Of a stretch of 64,000 nt of DNA, positions 41,435 through 49,975 are shown one piece after another; the first letter of the stretch is position 1; each line of letters opens with the position of its first letter. The position numbers and the translations under genes are program-made. The stretch is from positions 1 through 64,000 of the forward strand of contig NZ_LR594664.1 in the NCBI RefSeq assembly GCF_901827175.1, written 5' to 3'. Below the pieces are notes generated by a model that did not search any database, was not told the DNA's origin, and saw only the letters and a list, made by a program, of their open reading frames with translations. Source of the stretch: Variovorax sp. RA8. GTDB lineage: Bacteria > Pseudomonadota > Gammaproteobacteria > Burkholderiales > Burkholderiaceae_C.

Positions 41435-42822
41435 CCACCACGACCGACAGCACCAAGGCCGCGCCGGTACCCGCACTCGGTTTCGGCGGCAACAAGTTCC
41501 TCAAGCACCAGCTCAAAACGGGTCGCCTTCACACGAGGGGTTCCGGCGTGGCTTCCGCTGAGCCGGAAGTCAGGAGCGCGCCCGTCGCGACCGTCAGCGA
41601 AGCCGCTGTCGACCAGTATCCGGGCGGCGAGGACGACTACGAGCCGGCACAGCCTGTAGCGGCTCCTGCCGCTGCGGCGTCTGCGGCGCCAGCCCCGGCA
41701 GCAGCTGTCGCTCCGACGCAAGCACCGGCTCCCGCGACGACCACAGGCCCACAGGCCGCGCTCCGTGCTGTTGGATTCGGGTTTGGCGGGCCGGCCCGGG
41801 CACCAGCGCAGGCGAGTGGTCCCAAGCCCGTGGCCGCACCGTCGGCCGCCAAGGCGCCATCTCCTGTCACTCCTGCCGCTGGCGCCAATGCCGCTGCTGC
41901 CCCGTCCGCCGCGCCCAGGCCTGCGGGCTTCGCCCGTGCGCCCGCCGGTTCTGCGCCCACTCCCGCAGCGGCTCCTGCACGCGTGGCGGCGCCGGCGCCC
42001 GCGGCTGGCTTCTCCGGCGCGGTCGCCTCGCAGCGCGCTGCGACCAATACCAAGGTTCACATCTCCACGGTCAAGCTCCTCACGCGCCTGCTTGGCGCCG
42101 TGGCTGCGCGGCCCGGGATCATGGCGGAGGAGCACGTGCGCAGCGAGACACTGCGCGATCTGCACCGCCAGGCGCTCGAACTCGGAACGTCGCTCGCCCA
42201 GCGCTGCGTGCTCGACGGCCCGGCCCCCGACTGGCTGCGCGCGCAAGCCACCGACGCCGCGGCGAACACGATCTGCATGGCCTGGGAAGGCGGCATGAGT
42301 GCCGACAAGATCAAAGCCTTCAATGAGTCGCTCGCCACGCAGCTCGGCGCGATCGCCCAGGATGCCGAGGAGATCGCCGGTCGAGTGGGCTTCGACGGCT
42401 ACGCGGTCGCGGACACGGTCGAGACTGCCCAAGCTCGTCTCTATGTGTCGGTCACGGCCTCCATCGGCCGCCTGAGCGTGCTGGGCGTTCCGCCGGTGCG
42501 GGCGGCCCAGTGCATCGCCGAGGTCGTCGACCACCTGCAGGCGACCGAGAACCATGCCGGCCTGAAGCTTGACCTGCGCACGGCCTGGCTGCAAGGCAGC
42601 CTCGGTCGCTGCACCGATCTGATCGCCGCCATCCTGCAATCCCAGACGCTGGTCCCGGGTGGCGAGGACCGCCTCACATTCGCACAGCGCCAGGCGCTGG
42701 GCCTCTTCCACGAAGTTGAAAACTATGCGCAGCAATTCATCCAACGCAAGTCCGGTGAGCCGATCGAAGGCATTCCCGAAGGGCAAGAGCCTGATCGTGG
42801 CTCTGTGCCTGGCACTCGGTAA
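41431..42822 (+). CDS. Unknown protein with FG-motif disordered N-terminus
   Basis: 463 aa. Residues 1-200 are a Pro/Ala-rich, disordered-looking linker with repeated aromatic-glycine motifs: LGFGGNKF, VGFGFGGP, AGFARAP and AGFSG. Residues about 205-440 form a helical domain (VKLLTRLLGAVAARPG, RVGFDGYAVADTVETAQARLY and FHEVENYAQQFIQ) of no recognised family. Similar GF/GFG motifs occur in the N-terminus of the RecD2-like helicase at 55121, which suggests a shared binding partner. It overlaps the preceding gene by four bases. Confidence 0.7.
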   Translation: MTTTTDSTKAAPVPALGFGGNKFLKHQLKTGRLHTRGSGVASAEPEVRSAPVATVSEAAVDQYPGGEDDYEPAQPVAAPAAAASAAPAPAAAVAPTQAPAPATTTGPQAALRAVGFGFGGPARAPAQASGPKPVAAPSAAKAPSPVTPAAGANAAAAPSAAPRPAGFARAPAGSAPTPAAAPARVAAPAPAAGFSGAVASQRAATNTKVHISTVKLLTRLLGAVAARPGIMAEEHVRSETLRDLHRQALELGTSLAQRCVLDGPAPDWLRAQATDAAANTICMAWEGGMSADKIKAFNESLATQLGAIAQDAEEIAGRVGFDGYAVADTVETAQARLYVSVTASIGRLSVLGVPPVRAAQCIAEVVDHLQATENHAGLKLDLRTAWLQGSLGRCTDLIAAILQSQTLVPGGEDRLTFAQRQALGLFHEVENYAQQFIQRKSGEPIEGIPEGQEPDRGSVPGTR

Positions 42823-43336
42823 CCTCAGCATTGCGCAGGCCGCAGCCGACTACTGCGGTCAGGCCACCTCGGCGAGCAGGGCTGCGCTGGATCGCGCAAT
42901 CCAGCGCCAGAACACGGCCAATTCGAACCTGTCGAATGCGATCAACCAGGCTGCGAACTGCCAGAGCACGGTTACGAGCGCCATTGCGCGCGTGATCCCG
43001 AGCATGGCAAATACGTCGGGCTCGTCGTTCATGGACCAGATCGTCAACCAGGCGTCCAGCCAGCTTGCGGGCGCCGCCTGCTCCGCCCTCAATCAGGCAA
43101 CCAGGCAGGTCACGAGCGGCATCAACAGCGGCGTGAACAACGCCCTGCAGGGGGTGAATGGTGGCGTCAGGGACGCTCTTGGGGGTGGTACGTTGGGCAG
43201 TATCGGAAGCGGCGTTGTCGGAGCGGCGACGGGCAACGCAACGAGCGGAATTCAGACCGGCGTGAACCAAGCCGCCAACGCAGCGACCGGCTCCCTCTGG
43301 GATCAGATCTCATGCTCGATCAGCGGCAAGTGCTGA
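42725..43336 (+). CDS. Secreted Gly/Ala/Ser-rich protein
   Basis: 203 aa from ATG 42725 (GTG 42755 is also possible); both lie inside the end of the preceding gene. A signal peptide (SLIVALCLALGNLSIAQAAA) precedes a mature protein starting ADYCGQ. The rest is low complexity: an Asn/Gln/Ser helix, then Gly-rich repeats (GVNGGVRDALGGGTLGSIGSG). Four Cys could form disulfides. It has a pilus- or surface-protein look, but no family match. The next gene also encodes a secreted protein and overlaps it. Confidence 0.62.
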   Translation: MRSNSSNASPVSRSKAFPKGKSLIVALCLALGNLSIAQAAADYCGQATSASRAALDRAIQRQNTANSNLSNAINQAANCQSTVTSAIARVIPSMANTSGSSFMDQIVNQASSQLAGAACSALNQATRQVTSGINSGVNNALQGVNGGVRDALGGGTLGSIGSGVVGAATGNATSGIQTGVNQAANAATGSLWDQISCSISGKC

Positions 43337-43368
43337 GTATCCATTTGAACCCGGTCTCCATCGGCAAA

Positions 43369-44661
43369 ATGAAAATTCGTTCCATCCTTCATCGACGCCT
43401 TGCGCCGATGCTGGCGCTGTCCGCCATCGCTGGCGCGTCCCACGCCCAGATCCCCGTTACCGACGGCCTGCTGATCGGGACGGTGCAGCAGGCGACGCAG
43501 CAGATCACCCAATCCATCGAGAACGGCTTCCGCGACCAGACCGAAACGCTCTCGGACAAGATCGCGGACCTGAAGAAGGGCCTGGCCAACGCCATCTCGG
43601 GCGCGGCCGAGACCACCTCGAAGGCCTCCAGCGGGGCCGCAAAGGTTGTGGCGGAATCCGCCCAGCGCACCGCCTCCGAACAGGCCATGATTCGCGACGA
43701 GCAACGCTTCAGCGGCATCGATCCCTGCAACGTCCTCGTGAGCACGATCGGCACCGCGGAAGCCAGCCGCGGAGGTGTGACCGCAACCGGCGGCGGCAGC
43801 GGGGGAGGGGGCCCGAAGCCGGCGCCCGGCGGCTCTTCAGGCATGAACGACGTGCTCGACGTGGCCGAGAAGCGCAAGGCTGCCGGCCTGCCCGAGGTCG
43901 AGGCCTCGAAGGCTGCCAAGGCGGCGTGCTCGACGTTCGCGTCCAGCGGCCTGCGCGCGGAGGCCTGCACAGACTCGGGGTTCTCCGCCTCGAACACCGC
44001 CGGCTATCCGGATGCCGACATCCGTGCCTCGACACTCTTTGACGGCCCCCAGACCGGCCCGGACGGCACGAAGTTCACCCGTCGCCTGACGGTCGACATG
44101 TCGGGTGCTGAGGGCACGGCGCTGCGCGCACTCATGCGTAACCTCGACCAGCCCGTGCAGCTGCAGGACCTCACCAAGGCGCAGCGCGCGACGGATGCGG
44201 GTCGCCAGTACATGGCTCTGGAGAACGCCTTCGCGGCGCGCATGAGCGTGGCGAAGTACCCGCAGGAGGCCCAGGCCAACCTGCTTGCGGCGAAGCCCGA
44301 GCTGATCGAGATGGTCAAGCAGATGCTCAAGTCCGAGGACGCGGCCTTTGTCCAGAAGTACCTGGACAAGAACGCGCCGAGCTGGTCGAGCAAGGGCATT
44401 TCGATGGCCGAGCTGATCGCCCTCGAAACCCAGCGCCGCTACATGAATCCTGAGTGGCAGCTTCGTCTGCTCTCGATGTCCGACACCGACATTGCACGCG
44501 AGAACGTGCGCATGCAGGCCATGAACGCATGGCTCCAGAGCCTCGCACTGGATCGCCAGATCGTCGCATCCGTCATCGAATCGAATGCCGCCCAGGCCGC
44601 CATCCGCTCGGAAATGATGCCCCAGCTCGTCGCTGCGAACAAACGCGCCGTGAGCCGCTGA
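43369..44661 (+). CDS. Secreted protein, possible transfer-system component
   Basis: 430 aa from ATG 43369, chosen because a signal peptide begins there (LAPMLALSAIAGASHAQ). The mature protein has a helical N-terminal part (TQQITQSIENGFRDQTETL), a Gly-rich linker near 145-160 and a helical C-terminus with YMNPEWQLRLLSMSD and IARENVRMQAMNAWL. Three Cys are present. No exact family assigned. The layout resembles periplasmic proteins encoded in conjugation gene clusters, so a transfer role is a guess from context. Confidence 0.65.
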   Translation: MKIRSILHRRLAPMLALSAIAGASHAQIPVTDGLLIGTVQQATQQITQSIENGFRDQTETLSDKIADLKKGLANAISGAAETTSKASSGAAKVVAESAQRTASEQAMIRDEQRFSGIDPCNVLVSTIGTAEASRGGVTATGGGSGGGGPKPAPGGSSGMNDVLDVAEKRKAAGLPEVEASKAAKAACSTFASSGLRAEACTDSGFSASNTAGYPDADIRASTLFDGPQTGPDGTKFTRRLTVDMSGAEGTALRALMRNLDQPVQLQDLTKAQRATDAGRQYMALENAFAARMSVAKYPQEAQANLLAAKPELIEMVKQMLKSEDAAFVQKYLDKNAPSWSSKGISMAELIALETQRRYMNPEWQLRLLSMSDTDIARENVRMQAMNAWLQSLALDRQIVASVIESNAAQAAIRSEMMPQLVAANKRAVSR

Positions 44662-44680
44662 TCCCCAGGAACCTCAAAGA

Positions 44681-45025
44681 ATGAACAGCCCCCAAGCCTC
44701 GTGGTTTCCGGACCCGTCGCACAAGCCGCGCGCAAAAGACAACCTTGTCATTACCGACTTCGCAACGATGGAGCGTGGCGAAGCCGCGTGCCTGATCGTC
44801 AAGGCGGAGCCGGGCATGGAGCCGCCGGTGAGTGCGCGCTGGCTGGCGTCAGCGCTCGAGCTGACTTTTCAGTCTCCGCCGGCCCGTACGCTGCTCTTCG
44901 TCGCCCCGAAATTCAGAACCAAGTGGGTGAACACGGTCGTGGTGGCGCTCTTCTCAGGTCCGGGCGATATTGTCAAGGGACGCATAACCATCGCCGACAT
45001 GGTGCCAGTTCCGATCACGCGTTGA
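44681..45025 (+). CDS. Small unknown protein
   Basis: 114 aa with AGGAAC upstream of ATG 44681. No family recognised. No signal peptide. A beta-rich end (LLFVAPKFRTKWVNTVVVALF) follows a charged N-terminus. It is the last gene of the run that began with the topoisomerase gene. Confidence 0.62.
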   Translation: MNSPQASWFPDPSHKPRAKDNLVITDFATMERGEAACLIVKAEPGMEPPVSARWLASALELTFQSPPARTLLFVAPKFRTKWVNTVVVALFSGPGDIVKGRITIADMVPVPITR

Positions 45026-45250
45026 TGCGTTGAACGGCACGTTGTGAGCGTCCGGCGCCGCCGCGTTTCACGGCGGGCGCAGCGCTGTTTGGACACGCCT
45101 GCAATCGTTTCTGGAGTGCGCATCCGAACGCCATGGCGCTGCGGCGGCCGTGGCGCTATCGCGCCAACGTCGGAGATTTGCCGCCGTGAAAAATAGCTCT
45201 GCGCCAAAACATTTCCGCAAGAATTCGAGTCTGCCCGGATGATTTGAAAC
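45026..45250. other. Gene-free region before the tandem HExxH genes
   Basis: 225 bp. Near 45060-45190 it is GC-rich with self-complementary stretches (CGCCGCCGCG and GCGGCGG types). It becomes AT-richer toward the next start (AAACATTTCCGCAAGAATTCG). It probably holds the promoter of the peptidase-like cluster, but no boxes are convincing. Confidence 0.35.
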
Positions 45251-46477
45251 ATGCGAGTCTTATCGTCCAAATGTCTCAGCGCGAGCGAGCGTGCCTTGTT
45301 GCAGGGCATGCTCGATGCACCCGAGCGCGTCGAGATCCACGGTTCGGATCGTGACTGGCGCGCGGGCGTGCTCGCGGCAGTCATGGCGACCGCGGGTATG
45401 AGCTTCGGCCTTGCTCGGGCGGACACGGACACCGCCCATCTGTCCCACATCGACGCGCCACCGGTTTCCTTCTTCGCGAAGAAGGCGGTCGTTCCGAACA
45501 CGGACGCGGCCGCTCGGGAGCTTCTGCACCGCGCCGGCGCGCAGGAGATCGCATCCACTGCCGTGAGCGTGAAGCCGACCGTTTACCCCTTTGCGTTCCG
45601 TGCGGGCATGGACGAGGACCAGGTGCACGACAGGGTCGTTCAATTTGTCTTCAGCGGCCGGGTGATGGAGCCGGCGCTGGGCGGCCCCATCCGGCTGCAG
45701 AACAACCTGGTGGCCGACGTTCCGAAAACCGCCACGCCCATGTCGTGGAGCTATGTCGCGAAGGAGAAGGGCCGCACTGGCTGCACCTTCCTCATCAGCG
45801 ACCAGCACGCGCCAGCCATCGCGTCTCTCGCGCGGGCAACTGGCCTGAGCACCGAAGCCGCCCTCGACTTCGCGGTGATGCACGAGAGCGCGCACTGCGC
45901 GCAGCAGGCCGAGGCGGTCACGGCGGCTTACGACGTGATGAACAGCGGGCGCGTGCTGCCCGAGCGGGTCGCCTCGGGCATGCTCGGGGCGCCGGCCGAG
46001 GAGGCGATCGCCGGCGGCAAGGAAGCGGAGGTCTTCCTGAGCGGCTTCCTCTCAGGCCGCTCGAACAAGCTGAGCGCCGAGCGCTTCGCCGACGCTTTCG
46101 CGATGCTGGCGTTGATGGCCCAGAACCGGATCAACGGGCAGCAGATCGAGGGCCTGATCGCCTGGCGGCTGGCCGACGCCCCCACCCACAACACGGCCAG
46201 CTTCCTCGCGTTCGTGCGCGATCAAGTGCGCCGGGATCATTCCTCGTTCGCTGTGATGCAGGCTCCATCGGGGCCGGGCTTCGACGCGCAGGCGATTGCC
46301 GCATTCCTGCGCCCCCAGTGGAACGCCTTCGAGAAGGCGGAGATCACCGCGCGCCGCGAGAGCAGCGAGGGACTCAAGGAAGTGCTCGCCGCTGGGATGA
46401 AGTCCCGTCTTGCCGCCTCCGCTCCCCCTGTTTCCCCTTCATCGGCCACTCACGGCCGCTCCGTTTTCTCCAACTAG
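45251..46477 (+). CDS. Tandem HExxH family protein 1
   Basis: 408 aa. The N-terminus SERALLQGMLDAPERVEIHG, then SDRDW, is a conserved family block. An Ala/Met-rich hydrophobic stretch (VLAAVMATAGMSFG) near 41-54 follows. The middle domain carries HESAH (211-215), a zinc-peptidase HExxH, and RFADAFAMLALMAQN downstream where an Asp could be the third ligand. A conserved C-terminal helix reads FDAQAIAAFLRPQWNAFE. The family is not one I can name. Metalloprotease activity is inferred from HExxH plus its repetition in both paralogues. It is first of three tandem copies. Confidence 0.75.
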   Translation: MRVLSSKCLSASERALLQGMLDAPERVEIHGSDRDWRAGVLAAVMATAGMSFGLARADTDTAHLSHIDAPPVSFFAKKAVVPNTDAAARELLHRAGAQEIASTAVSVKPTVYPFAFRAGMDEDQVHDRVVQFVFSGRVMEPALGGPIRLQNNLVADVPKTATPMSWSYVAKEKGRTGCTFLISDQHAPAIASLARATGLSTEAALDFAVMHESAHCAQQAEAVTAAYDVMNSGRVLPERVASGMLGAPAEEAIAGGKEAEVFLSGFLSGRSNKLSAERFADAFAMLALMAQNRINGQQIEGLIAWRLADAPTHNTASFLAFVRDQVRRDHSSFAVMQAPSGPGFDAQAIAAFLRPQWNAFEKAEITARRESSEGLKEVLAAGMKSRLAASAPPVSPSSATHGRSVFSN

Positions 46478-46487
46478 AAATCCCGAG

Positions 46488-47993
46488 ATGGCAACACAGA
46501 ACCGCTTTTCTGCCGCAGAGCGAGCCCAGCTCGAGGCGATGCTCGCTGAGCCCGAAGTCATCGAGGTGCACGGCACCGACGCCGCCTGGAAGAACGGGGT
46601 GATCGGCGCCATCATGGCCACGGCCGCGATGAGCTTCGCACCAACTGCGCATGCCGACAACCCGAGCTTCTTCGAGCGCACGATCTCGAACGTGGCGTCC
46701 AGTGTCGCGACCAACGCGGTGGCAACCGGGGTGCGCAATGTCATGAATGGGGGAGTCGCCGCGGTCACGCAGGGCGCGCGGGATCTCGTCCAGGGAACGC
46801 CCTCGTTGAGCCAGGCCCAGCCGCAAGGGACGGTGGTCAACCGAACGCTGTTCAACACCAGTCCGGTGGATCCGAGCCGAATTGCGCGCACCTCCACGCA
46901 GGCGAAGCCCTCGCTGGCGCAGTCGCTCGGTCTTGCACGCACCGAGGTGCCCCAGTCGACGACCGATCTGGCCGAAGTGATGGTGCGCAACGACGTGGGT
47001 GCTATCGCAGCGACCTCGAGGCTGCGCCCTGTGATGTTCCCCGTGGTTATCTCCTCGGGCGATGCATACAGCCAGTTCGACGACGTTGCCAAGCGCGCGG
47101 TGGCGGTTGTTCCGCCGGCGGGCATCGTTGGCTCGGGTCTGCTGCGCGACAGCCTGATGCAGTCGAAGGTCGAAGGACCGACCGCCATGATGTACATGGG
47201 CGCCCAGCCGAACACTTCGGGCTGCCTGGTGGTGGTGCACTCCAACCAGACAGATTTCGCGCAGAGGATGTCGCAGATGACAGGTCTCTCGCCGAAGGAG
47301 GCGATGGATTTCGCAGTGCTGCACGAGGCCGCTCACTGCGCGCAGCAGGGCGAGGCCATTGCCGCGGCACTGGAAGCCCAGGGCGGGCGGTTAGCGCCGG
47401 CTCGGCAGCGCATCTCGGTTTCCGGCCTGGTCGACGTGCACACCGAGAAGGCGATCAAGTCTGGCGACTTCGGGCGGTTGAGCAGTCCCGAGACGGGCGA
47501 CAAGACAATCCGTTCGTCGGAGCGCTATGCCGCCGCCTTCGCCGCACTGGCGATGAACGCCCAGCGGCCGCTCAACGGCCAGCAGTGGAATGGCATCGCC
47601 TCCTGGCGCGTCAACGCGGGCGGCCACGACACCTCGAACTTCGTCAGGTGGGTGCAGGACCAAGTCCAGCGCGACCCCAAGGCGCAGCAGGCCATGCGAT
47701 CGGCCGAAGGCGCTGGCTACAACGCCCAGGCCGTGGCCAGCTTCCTGAAGCCGGTCTGGAAGGCATTCGAGGCCCGCGAGATGGAACTTGAGCAGAACTA
47801 CGAGCGCGCGAACCAGTCAACCCGCCCCGCCGAGCGTGTGGGTCAGGCGTCTGCCGAGCGAGTGAGCCTGGCTGCCCAGTTTGGTATCCGGCCGGCCGGT
47901 GAGGCGAGCGCGATTCCGCAGCGCAGCGATCCGCGTGGGTACACCGACGAGGACATGGAAACGCTGCGCGGCGGCGCTCCGCGCCCCCGCTGA
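46488..47993 (+). CDS. Tandem HExxH family protein 2
   Basis: 501 aa from ATG 46488, 10 bp after copy 1. The N-terminal block AERAQLEAMLAEPEVIEVHG, then TDAAW, is retained, followed by IGAIMATAAMSFAP. HEAAH lies at 279-283, and RYAAAFAALAMNAQ replaces the later acidic position of copies 1 and 3 (Asp becomes Ala), which could weaken zinc binding. It has a 70-residue insertion after the N-terminal block and a longer, charged C-terminal tail. Same family as its neighbours; identity to each is partial, so the duplication is old. Confidence 0.75.
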   Translation: MATQNRFSAAERAQLEAMLAEPEVIEVHGTDAAWKNGVIGAIMATAAMSFAPTAHADNPSFFERTISNVASSVATNAVATGVRNVMNGGVAAVTQGARDLVQGTPSLSQAQPQGTVVNRTLFNTSPVDPSRIARTSTQAKPSLAQSLGLARTEVPQSTTDLAEVMVRNDVGAIAATSRLRPVMFPVVISSGDAYSQFDDVAKRAVAVVPPAGIVGSGLLRDSLMQSKVEGPTAMMYMGAQPNTSGCLVVVHSNQTDFAQRMSQMTGLSPKEAMDFAVLHEAAHCAQQGEAIAAALEAQGGRLAPARQRISVSGLVDVHTEKAIKSGDFGRLSSPETGDKTIRSSERYAAAFAALAMNAQRPLNGQQWNGIASWRVNAGGHDTSNFVRWVQDQVQRDPKAQQAMRSAEGAGYNAQAVASFLKPVWKAFEAREMELEQNYERANQSTRPAERVGQASAERVSLAAQFGIRPAGEASAIPQRSDPRGYTDEDMETLRGGAPRPR

Positions 47994-48002
47994 TCGCCCA
48001 GG

Positions 48003-49331
48003 ATGAAGTACGAAGACCTTGAACTGCTTCTCGCCGCTCCGGAGCGCGTCGAGATCCACGGTTCGGACCGTAAATGGCGCGCACATCTGCTCGGCGCCAT
48101 CATGGCCACGGCCGCGATGAGCTTCGGGCCGGTCCAGGCTGCTGCCCCTGAGCCAGCACCCTCGTTCGTGCCGGGAGCCCAGGCGACGGCACCTGGCGCC
48201 CAGCAGTCCTTGGTGGCCGCGGCGATGCAGCGGGCCGGCGCCCAGGAGATCGCGACCGCGACGCGGAGCACGCAGGTGGTCATGTTCCCCTTCCCGTATA
48301 GCGCGACGCTGGCGGGTACCGAGCTGCGCGGCCGGGTCGGCGCCTACGTCAGCGCGAATCCGGGCCTGCTTCCCCCGGTGAATGGCGGCGTGGAGCGAAC
48401 CGGCGCCTACATCGAAAGCATCGCCCCGCAGATCGATCACCCGCACGCCTGGGCCTACGCGAGCAAGACGCCAGGCCAGGCGGGCTGCGTGATCCTGGTG
48501 CCGGATCGCGCGGTCCCCGAGTTCGGCGATCTGATGCGCATCGCCGGTGTCGATCGCGACACGGCTGCGGCCTTTGTGCTCGCGCACGAGGCGGCCCATT
48601 GCGCCCAGTACAGCGAAGGGCTTGCCGCGCTGCGAGATATCGCGCTCAACGGGAAGGTGCGACCAGAACGGGTGGCGTCCAACCTGCTCGACGTGCGCTT
48701 CGAGCGCATGCTCATGGTCGGCGCGCCGTCGGGGGAGCTGCTCGCGAAGAGCGCCGAGCGGACCCGATCTTCGGAGCGCTATGCCGACGGCTTCGCTGTG
48801 CTGACGATGCTGGCGCGCGGTGCGATCACGCCGCGGCAGATCGATGGCATCGCGGCCTGGCGTGAGGCTGCTACATCAAAGGACGGACATGACACGAGCA
48901 GCTTCCTGCGGCACCTGAAGGAGTCGATCGTGGCCAGACCTTCGGCGCTGGCCGCCATGCGCGCGCCGGGCGGGCCGGGATTTGATGCGCAAAGGGTCGC
49001 CGCATTCCTGAAGCCGCTGTGGAAAGCGTTCGAGATGAGCGAGCTCGAAGCGGAATCGGTCCGTCCTGAGCAGAAATCCCGCGACGATCACGCCTATTCC
49101 GGTAAAGTGACCCCTATGACCCCGACCGCACATCGCTTCACCGACCAGGAACGCATCGCGCTCGAACTGCTGCTCGACGCTCCGGAGGCCGCGGAGTTTC
49201 ATGGCACGGACATGACCTGGCAGAAGGCGCTGGGCCAAGTGATCTCGCCGGTGCAGATCAAGCCGTCCTTGCGGGATGTGCTGATGGCGGGTAGGGCGCC
49301 CGAGCCTGAAGCGGATACCCCGCGAGGATAG
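48003..49331 (+). CDS. Tandem HExxH family protein 3 with fused fourth N-terminal block
   Basis: 442 aa, 9 bp after copy 2. The N-terminal block is shorter (LLLAAPERVEIHGSDRKW) with LGAIMATAAMSFGP after it. HEAAH lies at 195-199 and RYADGFAVLTML follows. Residues 372-425 repeat the N-terminal block of the family (ERIALELLLDAPEAAEFHG, then TDMTW) but lack the hydrophobic stretch. This is either a fused fragment of a fourth copy or a duplicated signal. An in-frame ATG at 49116 marks its beginning. The protein ends in Pro-Arg-Gly. Confidence 0.75.
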   Translation: MKYEDLELLLAAPERVEIHGSDRKWRAHLLGAIMATAAMSFGPVQAAAPEPAPSFVPGAQATAPGAQQSLVAAAMQRAGAQEIATATRSTQVVMFPFPYSATLAGTELRGRVGAYVSANPGLLPPVNGGVERTGAYIESIAPQIDHPHAWAYASKTPGQAGCVILVPDRAVPEFGDLMRIAGVDRDTAAAFVLAHEAAHCAQYSEGLAALRDIALNGKVRPERVASNLLDVRFERMLMVGAPSGELLAKSAERTRSSERYADGFAVLTMLARGAITPRQIDGIAAWREAATSKDGHDTSSFLRHLKESIVARPSALAAMRAPGGPGFDAQRVAAFLKPLWKAFEMSELEAESVRPEQKSRDDHAYSGKVTPMTPTAHRFTDQERIALELLLDAPEAAEFHGTDMTWQKALGQVISPVQIKPSLRDVLMAGRAPEPEADTPRG

Positions 49332-49500
49332 TCGCGGGGATTCGCCGCGGCGCCTCAGGGGCCTCGGCGTGTCCGACCTACTTCGCCGAATCTGCTAGAG
49401 GTCAGACCGTGGCAGCGTCTTGACGAGGGAGCCCACGCGCGTCGGAAGTGGGATCAGTATCTCGCGGAGCGGCGAGCGATTCAGGGCTGGATCGTTGGAA

Positions 49501-49950
49501 TCATGCCCCGCCCAATAGGCCTCGTATCGCCGCCGCATGGATGCCTCTGGTATTCCGGCGATGTTCAAGCCACATCACATCCAAGTCGTGAAAGGTTTCT
49601 GCGAACACCTCGAACACGTTGATCGTGCTCGCTAGATCCGGCGACTTGATTCGCTTTACATGGAGGATCGCGTCCTCAACTGTTTTGGCCGCGAAGAAGC
49701 TGCAGAACCTGCTGGCTCTTAGTGGAAACATTGTTTGGCGAATTCGCTCCAGGTCGTACTCGCGACGGTAGTTTGCCTGGAGAGACTCCCGCGGAAGAGA
49801 GAAAACTTTGGGAGCATAGTACGCCCCAAAGCGAGATAAACCGTTCATGCCCGGAACTGGGAGGATCTCCTGATTCGCGGTCATCCTTCCGAAACAACAG
49901 GCGTGAAAGAACCTGTGCGGGGTGGGTGGGGAGATGCTCGGCTTTTCCAT
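49501..49950 (-). CDS. DUF2441-like protein (possible ADP-ribosyltransferase fold)
   Basis: 149 aa from ATG 49950; a longer frame to 50427 is a shadow of dnaG. The pattern HRFFHACCFGR, then LERIRQTMFPLRASRFCSFF and VEDAILHVKRI, resembles DUF2441 proteins, which are thought to share the ADP-ribosyltransferase fold. I assign it weakly. It follows dnaG by 25 bp, but its base use is less GC-biased than its neighbours, which may mean recent arrival. It is convergent with the HExxH cluster. Confidence 0.55.
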   Translation of the reverse strand: MEKPSISPPTPHRFFHACCFGRMTANQEILPVPGMNGLSRFGAYYAPKVFSLPRESLQANYRREYDLERIRQTMFPLRASRFCSFFAAKTVEDAILHVKRIKSPDLASTINVFEVFAETFHDLDVMWLEHRRNTRGIHAAAIRGLLGGA

Positions 49951-49975
49951 TGCCGAGATTTTCGCCCACGCTGCG

